Positions 58,901 through 64,000 of a stretch of 64,000 bases of DNA are shown piece after piece. Position 1 is the first letter of the stretch; every line of letters begins with the position of its first letter. Source of the DNA: Anaplasma platys. Its GTDB lineage: Bacteria; Pseudomonadota; Alphaproteobacteria; Rickettsiales; Anaplasmataceae. The notes beneath the pieces are model-generated. The model saw nothing but the letters and a program-made list of their open reading frames with translations, was not told the DNA's origin and searched no databases. Both the position numbers and the translations under genes were made by a program. Where the stretch lies: assembly GCF_012790675.1 (NCBI RefSeq), contig NZ_CP046391.1, positions 704,001 through 768,000 of the forward strand, read 5' to 3'.

Positions 58901-60789
58901 TCATTTTCTGTCTCCTTACAGAAAACTTTCTTCAGCACTATTTCGAACTGATTCTTCACCTTAAGGTGATCAAACGAACTTTGCGTGTTCGATAAAACAA
59001 AGTGGTGCATGCGTACACACTTGCCATGAACATTAATGTCGTAGCTATAGTGCAACGACATCTTGGCGCCCATCTTCTTGACAATATCCAAGACCTTGGA
59101 AAGGTGCAAATCCCCTTCCAAAGGAACATATATCTTTAACTGGTACCTACCACAATCCTCCAAGAGGTACAAGTCTACCTCACCGATACCACTTTCCAGA
59201 ACCTGGTTGATTTTGACAATATCGTGACATGCTCCATCTGGAGAAAAATACTCCTGATAGCTCTTAGGAAACGCCGAGACGTACTCGCTAAACCTGCCAT
59301 TCATCTTTTCCTGCAGCACCTGCTGCAATCTATCTTCCCAACAGGTTGCTGTATCTACTACTAGCTTTTCTATTTCTCTCTCTGAAAGAGCGCAAGCTAC
59401 CTCTCCCTCAATCTTGATCGTGAACTGCAAACGCACCAGCTCCGACTCGTTGTACATATTGTAGTACTGACCGACGACACTACCACATAATGCCCGCTCC
59501 AGCATAGCAGCTATTCTGTCAGCCAGCTCTGTGCTTGCTCGGTTTTTTGGTATGAAAATCAGGCACACTACAAAATTGTTCACCTGATTCCTTAACATGA
59601 AAAGCTTTACTTTGGGATTGCTAGACAGCAGAAGTATCCCCATGGAAATCTGCAGCAGCTCCTCTTCTGAAAGGCAAAACAGCTCCTCTCTAGCGAATTT
59701 TTGCATTATAGCGAAAAGCGCCTTCCCGTTATGCCCACATCTCAAAAATCCTGACTTCTCCTCTACGTACTCAACCTTGCGTCGCACCACAGGTATGTCT
59801 CTAGAACTTTGAAACGCCACAGAAGAGGTAAAAAAGCCATAAAAGCAATACTCTTTTTCCAGAACACCCTCAGCGCTGAATTCTCTAAATCCGACACAGG
59901 TCATGTACCCTTTTCTGTGTACACATGACACAATATCTGACTGAGTAACACACAAACGCTCGCTAACACGGATCACCATTTTCACCCGGCTCCTTTCAGC
60001 AGCCCGAAGTTTGGGAATTCCTAAACTCCGCTCGGGAACTAAATGCAGCGCTTCAGAACTTGCTGAAGATTCCCGGTTCTCATACTCTTCATACCCCATG
60101 AAAACGTAATTGTCGGCACGCATCCACCTAAGGAGACTGCATATTTCTGCGCAGGCTGGGTCCTTCTCCAGATCATTTGCAAGCAGACTTATCCTTTCCA
60201 GTATTACCTGCCAATCACTTACGCAGCACGTAACCGCTTGCAGCGCGTTTTTTACCTCTTCAGCGAGTTTTTTTCTCTGCTCCTCGTCGGTCTTACCCAC
60301 TACAAAATATACTACCGACTCCCCTTCTCTGTCGTCAGCATTTGCTTTTGTCACCTGCACTTCAGATATAACGCCGTCTTCGTCCCTATCTATGTTAAGT
60401 ACCGCATTTGTGTAGTGATAGATCGGAAGAACATGTTTTTTGATGGCGATCATGACGGAATCTACTATGAAAGGCAGATTGTCATTAGCAGTTTCGATAA
60501 TGGTCAGGGCTTCGTCAGGAAAATTTGGCCCTTGAGTTTCGTACACACGTACAAGACTTTCTCCGGGTTTTCGCTTTTTTATAAACTCATAAAGCCCCCT
60601 AGCCACCTTTAACAGAAATTCACCGGTAAGTTCCATATCGGTGCTGTACGAGAAGTTGTAAAACTTCTCTATAAAACTTTTAAATAGGTGATCCTTGGAG
60701 CCCTCTTGTGATTCACGACCAAGAGCCTCTATTACAGAAGCCACCACATGCCCGTAAAAGCAGTACGTACTGTTTTCGGTAGTTTGCAT
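55984..60789 (-). CDS. Large NAD-specific glutamate dehydrogenase
   Basis: At 1,601 residues it matches the 180-kDa class of NAD-GDH that turns glutamate into 2-oxoglutarate and ammonia and feeds the TCA cycle; glutamate is a main carbon source in Anaplasmataceae. The N-terminal half has the regulatory ACT-like regions. The catalytic core begins near 780: GGIRWSDRSEDFRTEVLGLM, PVGSKGGFVLKG (about 816), VVAADKGTASFSD, DAFASGGSVGFDHKK, VGIGDMSGDVFGNGML and VVEGGNLGCTQLGRVEYA. ATG 60789 starts it. tatB follows with an overlap, then pleD. Confidence 0.96.
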   Translation of the reverse strand: MQTTENSTYCFYGHVVASVIEALGRESQEGSKDHLFKSFIEKFYNFSYSTDMELTGEFLLKVARGLYEFIKKRKPGESLVRVYETQGPNFPDEALTIIETANDNLPFIVDSVMIAIKKHVLPIYHYTNAVLNIDRDEDGVISEVQVTKANADDREGESVVYFVVGKTDEEQRKKLAEEVKNALQAVTCCVSDWQVILERISLLANDLEKDPACAEICSLLRWMRADNYVFMGYEEYENRESSASSEALHLVPERSLGIPKLRAAERSRVKMVIRVSERLCVTQSDIVSCVHRKGYMTCVGFREFSAEGVLEKEYCFYGFFTSSVAFQSSRDIPVVRRKVEYVEEKSGFLRCGHNGKALFAIMQKFAREELFCLSEEELLQISMGILLLSSNPKVKLFMLRNQVNNFVVCLIFIPKNRASTELADRIAAMLERALCGSVVGQYYNMYNESELVRLQFTIKIEGEVACALSEREIEKLVVDTATCWEDRLQQVLQEKMNGRFSEYVSAFPKSYQEYFSPDGACHDIVKINQVLESGIGEVDLYLLEDCGRYQLKIYVPLEGDLHLSKVLDIVKKMGAKMSLHYSYDINVHGKCVRMHHFVLSNTQSSFDHLKVKNQFEIVLKKVFCKETENDYFNSLVILANLQWKEVLLMRALSRYLKQISFSYSQSYVQKVVRKYPNIVHLLVRLYEARFDPGIKDRKALVSAIMQSLEELFTQVTDVVHDYVLKSIYNLIMAVLRTNYYQGDKPYLSIKLDSSAVPDIPLPKPFREIYVYSSTLEGIHLRGGKVARGGIRWSDRSEDFRTEVLGLMKAQMTKNSVIVPVGSKGGFVLKGESRKIGSVQCAVECYKNFLRGILDITDNIVDGKCVSPDNVVRYDDDDPYLVVAADKGTASFSDHANQVSAEFNFWLGDAFASGGSVGFDHKKIGITARGAWVAAQRHFWGMERDITRETFTVVGIGDMSGDVFGNGMLLSDKILLIGAFNHRHIFVDPSPNPDRSYAERKRLFEMPGSSWMDYSPEIISKGGGVFCRQSKSITLTPEMKKCLGIETDEKAVSPSCLVRHILKAPVDMIWNGGIGTYIKSSKENDAVVGDKANSHLRIDGKNVRAAMVVEGGNLGCTQLGRVEYAGLGGRINTDFTDNSGGVICSDFEVNLKICLEMAVKDNFISVRERNKILDDMLHDVPDIILGQHNKLETRALMLECIHSPKRIEQHQRIIQYLEKIKMLDRAIEFLPGDEEVQKMVSESRGFTAPQIAVLIAYTRAFIKGEVIRSNLLQRQGLNCVYESQYLLPYFPKEIRDRFEGYIRQHKLKHEILSTCIANDIVNRMGCVFASHVEGMGISMDMIARVYVIITRVYSLADIWNELDRMDLTVNINDYVLIVRKVQRFVGDAVFKLFRRMHKYEDIEKRLDILASQTALLENSLSEMLCDQLKESYESACESIPKGDISPEIARRIGGLDFSIFGMDIIHLAESSGISIYVVGCVYFRLRSVFSFSKILDLASQMDSAAPYWQRIAIRNLLDDLCDYQSIIAGNIIKHMIPKKSAMQSDAEIAKTLVTTWCDQHKSQLDGYHRFLEDINSTQLDLGKLFLIVRSLSVFMVEKDCSV

Positions 60790-61469
60790 CCTAAAAACTT
60801 GACTAAATAAACTAACAGGCCTTTAACAAAACCGAACGCTAAGATAGCATATCTTGCATCGGTTAAAACACAATTAATTTGACAAAGTGAGGTAGAGGCC
60901 TTTTAGGCCTGTATTGAGGGCAAACCTGTGAAACGATCGTGAAAGTGCACCATCATCAAAGACCAAGAGCAAACTACTCCTGTCTTCAAATGAATTATAG
61001 ACGCTAGAAAACCGCTGCTATCGCGCTATGGTAGACGTTTGAGCCACCACTTTTTCGAGTAAAATAGTAAAACTTTTAAATATGCTATTGGTGAGCATAA
61101 AAAAACCACAGTGTATATAATTTCCACGTTTCTCTTTCATCGAAAGGCTACCTAGGCAGAGGTTCTTGATTGTATTGTCTCCAGCTTAGTTTGTAACCAC
61201 AGCACGTATGCCTCACATTATTCGCCGTTACCGATAACTGGCTGCCATGCTTAACATTTAAGCCTTGGCATGTGCTAGACCCATGCTTGAAGACCAGCTA
61301 AAAACTTGCGCGACGTGCGGCGGTGACTATCGCTCACTGAAGACGGCAAAAGCTACTTTGTATAAATGTAACGTACCAATTCAGATACCCTCACCCAACA
61401 TAAACACCAACTTCTCGAGAAACAACGCACTTATCGCGGCAATATTTTCGTCTGACCACCACTTCTGCG
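60790..61469. other. Gap between leuS and the glutamate dehydrogenase gene
   Basis: A small hairpin AGGCC-TTTTA-GGCCT lies near 60897-60911, and AT-rich DNA upstream of the dehydrogenase may hold its promoter. A plus frame at 61265-61477 has no family features. No RNA gene is visible. Confidence 0.45.
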
Positions 61470-63953
61470 TTATTTAGTAACAATGTTCACCACACGGCCC
61501 GGAACATAGCGAAGCTGCTTTATCTCACCTTCTTTGGCCAAGCGTCGCTTAGCCACCTCAAGCGCCTCTGCCTTTATTTGCTCTTCGCTATGATGCATTT
61601 CCGCGCGCACGGTACCTACAAACTTTCCATTCACCTGCACCGCAACTGTAACGTGGCTTTCTGCAAGCAGTTCTTCCCTAACTACTGGCCATGGCTGCTC
61701 ACATAGCATTCCCTGACCACCGAGAACTTCCCATAGCTTTTCAGTAATGTGGGGAATGAACGGCTCCATAACCCGCAGCAATATATGAACTGACTCACTC
61801 ACCGCAGTGCTACATGCTGTAGGGCATTTTACCGCATCAAATACTATATTACCCATTTCCCTGAACTTAGCCACGGCACAATTAAGCCTGCAATGCTCAA
61901 GATCGCCGTTTATCTCATTCAGGAGCTTGTGCACACTTGACAGAAGCTCTCTATCCGCATCACTGACAGCATTGCTACCAAGATTTACACTAATACCCGA
62001 AACGCCACCAAAGACCTTCCACAAGCGTTCCACATAGCGCCATGCCCCTTCAACCCCACAATCTGTCCATTCGATATCACGTTCAGGCGGAGTGTCAGAC
62101 ATAACGAAAAGGCGGACAGTATCGGCCCCGTACTGTTCGATAATGCGACTGGGGTCAACAACATTCTTCTTGGACTTACTCATCTTTTCTACTTTACCCA
62201 AGATGACCTTTTTACCGGCAGCAATCATCTTTTCGGCATCCTCCGGGAAAAGGTAATTTCCCTGCTCATCACGATAAGTCATGTGGCAGACCATTCCCTG
62301 GGTGATTAGATGCTTAAAAGGCTCCTCAACATCGATATGACCACATTTCTTAAGTGCTCGACAAAAAAATCGCGCATAAAGCAGATGCAATACTGCGTGT
62401 TCGATCCCCCCTATGTAGTAATCTACCGGTAATAAGCCTTTGCTTGCTTTTATATTTATCTCACTCCCCTTGCTACAAAACGCTGCAAAGTACCAGGATG
62501 ACTCAAAAAATGTATCCAATGTGTCTGTCTCTCGTTGAGCATTGGCCCCACATACATGGCACTTCACATATTTCCAAGTTGGGTGGTTATCCAGGGGGTT
62601 ACCTGGTTTTGTGAAATCCGCATCCTTAGGTAGGGTGACCGGCAAATCGCCTTTCTCTAAGGGCACAATACCACACTTCTCGCAGTACAATATGGGTATA
62701 GGACACCCCCAATAACGCTGCCGTGATATTCCCCAATCATGAAGTCTGTAATTGGCTACAAGCTTACAGTTACCTAGCGACCGAAGCTTTTCAATCATCA
62801 CTTTCTTAGCGTCTGAGAGTCTGACCCCGTTAAGGAAATCAGAATTGCAGTATATCCCGTCGCCGGTATAGGCTTCTTCCCCGATTGAAACCGCACTCTG
62901 TGCCGGAAACACCACTTGGTATATAGGCAAGTCATATAGTTTAGCGAACTCGAAGTCTCTCTGGTCGTGAGCTGGACACCCAAATACCGCACCCATACCG
63001 TAATTCTGTAGCACATAATTGGCCACATAAATAGGCAAAGCCCTGTCAATGAGAGGATGCTTAGCCACCAGCCCGGTATCAATACCTATCTTCTCCCCAT
63101 CTCTATTTCTTTCGCTACGCATAAGCTCATTGAGCTTATCGTGAAACTTCTCATCGGCAACATGCTGCAATATGGGATGATCAATAGAAACTGCACAGAA
63201 AGAGGCGCCGAAAAGCATGTGAGGCATAGTAGTAAACACTTCAAGCGGCTGGGTGCAACTGGTCTGAAAGGTTATGACAACCCCTTCACTTTTCCCTATC
63301 CACCTTTCTTGCATAAGCCTGACTTTCTCAGGCCACCCTTTGAGATACTGCAATCCACCAAGCAGGCTTTCCGCAAAATCGGTAATTTTAAGAAACCACT
63401 GCGACAATTTTCGCTGCTTGACCACAGCTCCAGAGCGCCACCCCTTACCATCTATAACCTGCTCATTGGCTAAAACAGTGCTGTCCACGGGGTCCCAGTT
63501 GACCCATGATTCCTTACGATACACCAACCCTTGTTGCAGAAAATCTAAGAAAAAGCTCTGCTCGTGTTTATAATACCGATCCTCACATGTCGCTATTTCC
63601 CTGTCCCAATTGTATGAAATACCAACAGCTTTGAGCTGCTCACGCATTGACTCTATGTTTCTCTCTGTCCATAGAGCTGGGTTAACCCCGGATGAAAGCG
63701 CTGCATTTTCCGCTGGAAGACCAAACGCATCCCAACCTATAGGATGCAAAACATTGTGCCCCTGAGCACGCTTAAACCGCGCTATGACATCTCCTATCAC
63801 GTAATTACGAATATGCCCCATGTGTATGTTACCAGAAGGATAAGGGAACATGCTCAAAACGTAGCAAGATGCTTCGTTATCACCCGGTACGGTTGTGCCA
63901 AAATTCCAACGCGATTGGATTTCCTTCTCTATGCTCTTGAAATTATAATTCAT
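61470..63953 (-). CDS. leuS: Leucyl-tRNA synthetase
   Basis: The 827-residue class I synthetase charges tRNA(Leu). The HIGH motif is HMGH at 44-47 in [15 protein letters not shown]. The KMSKS motif is at about 590-594 in [14 protein letters not shown]. The CP1 editing domain and a zinc-type segment ([15 protein letters not shown]) are present. The length is slightly short of the usual 860. ATG 63953 has no strong ribosome-binding site, but no alternative fits the family start. It stands alone at the window edge. Confidence 0.97.
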   Translation of the reverse strand: MNYNFKSIEKEIQSRWNFGTTVPGDNEASCYVLSMFPYPSGNIHMGHIRNYVIGDVIARFKRAQGHNVLHPIGWDAFGLPAENAALSSGVNPALWTERNIESMREQLKAVGISYNWDREIATCEDRYYKHEQSFFLDFLQQGLVYRKESWVNWDPVDSTVLANEQVIDGKGWRSGAVVKQRKLSQWFLKITDFAESLLGGLQYLKGWPEKVRLMQERWIGKSEGVVITFQTSCTQPLEVFTTMPHMLFGASFCAVSIDHPILQHVADEKFHDKLNELMRSERNRDGEKIGIDTGLVAKHPLIDRALPIYVANYVLQNYGMGAVFGCPAHDQRDFEFAKLYDLPIYQVVFPAQSAVSIGEEAYTGDGIYCNSDFLNGVRLSDAKKVMIEKLRSLGNCKLVANYRLHDWGISRQRYWGCPIPILYCEKCGIVPLEKGDLPVTLPKDADFTKPGNPLDNHPTWKYVKCHVCGANAQRETDTLDTFFESSWYFAAFCSKGSEINIKASKGLLPVDYYIGGIEHAVLHLLYARFFCRALKKCGHIDVEEPFKHLITQGMVCHMTYRDEQGNYLFPEDAEKMIAAGKKVILGKVEKMSKSKKNVVDPSRIIEQYGADTVRLFVMSDTPPERDIEWTDCGVEGAWRYVERLWKVFGGVSGISVNLGSNAVSDADRELLSSVHKLLNEINGDLEHCRLNCAVAKFREMGNIVFDAVKCPTACSTAVSESVHILLRVMEPFIPHITEKLWEVLGGQGMLCEQPWPVVREELLAESHVTVAVQVNGKFVGTVRAEMHHSEEQIKAEALEVAKRRLAKEGEIKQLRYVPGRVVNIVTK

Positions 63954-64000
63954 CTGCTATAAACCAAGTTCTCTCGGATATATCTACACTTTAATCCGCC

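Noticed and set aside
61265-61477. A 70-codon plus frame with CATCGG near leuS
   Set aside because: It overlaps the 3' end of leuS, has no ribosome-binding site and has no second metal-binding pair.

Overview
The window looks like a piece of the chromosome of an Anaplasma, close to A. phagocytophilum. The best evidence is the partial gene at the left edge. It encodes AnkA, the ankyrin-repeat type IV secretion effector, with its EPIYA-type tyrosine motifs. Wide non-coding gaps, Rickettsiales-type housekeeping genes (PleD, NAD-GDH, a eukaryal-type IleS, NuoI) and a run of very large proteins with no recognisable domain agree with this. AnkA here exceeds 1,847 residues, while from memory the human-isolate protein is about 1,230, so this may be a divergent strain or a sister species. 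I saw no rRNA, tRNA, CRISPR array, insertion sequence or p44/msp2 cassette.

Layout. Bases 1-12 kb (minus strand): ankA, then a decayed ankA-like remnant, murB overlapping hemC, a small ankyrin-repeat gene whose 3' end carries a 55-bp tandem duplication, and folC. Bases 12-17.9 kb (plus): gatA, a 1.8-kb gap with a degenerate tandem duplication, yebC, and prfB with a programmed +1 frameshift. Bases 18-22.5 kb (minus): an 890-residue membrane protein of unknown function, rsmE and a one-cysteine peroxiredoxin. Bases 23-26.6 kb (plus): ileS. Bases 26.7-28.4 kb (minus): a packed unit of a HesB/IscA-type protein, lepB and nuoI.

Bases 29.5-53.9 kb (plus) hold six large open frames and no housekeeping gene. 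Three (628, 1535 and 589 residues) share a helical domain that ends in an [F/Y]PGE motif. The last two (1471 and 866 residues) are paralogues, each with two copies of another helical module. The 1535-residue protein has a tyrosine-rich tail with many SH2-docking-like motifs (YMDM, YxN, YQCM, YDVP, YESI) and a 71-residue tandem repeat. I infer that this is an island of host-directed proteins. A candidate small RNA lies in one of its gaps, and the last gene has a 10-G tract just before its start codon.

Bases 54-64 kb (minus): leuS, a giant NAD-glutamate dehydrogenase, tatB and pleD. The housekeeping part covers translation (gatA, prfB, yebC, ileS, leuS, rsmE), haem and folate synthesis, respiration, protein export and c-di-GMP signalling. 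Interaction with the host is concentrated in ankA and the 29-54 kb island.
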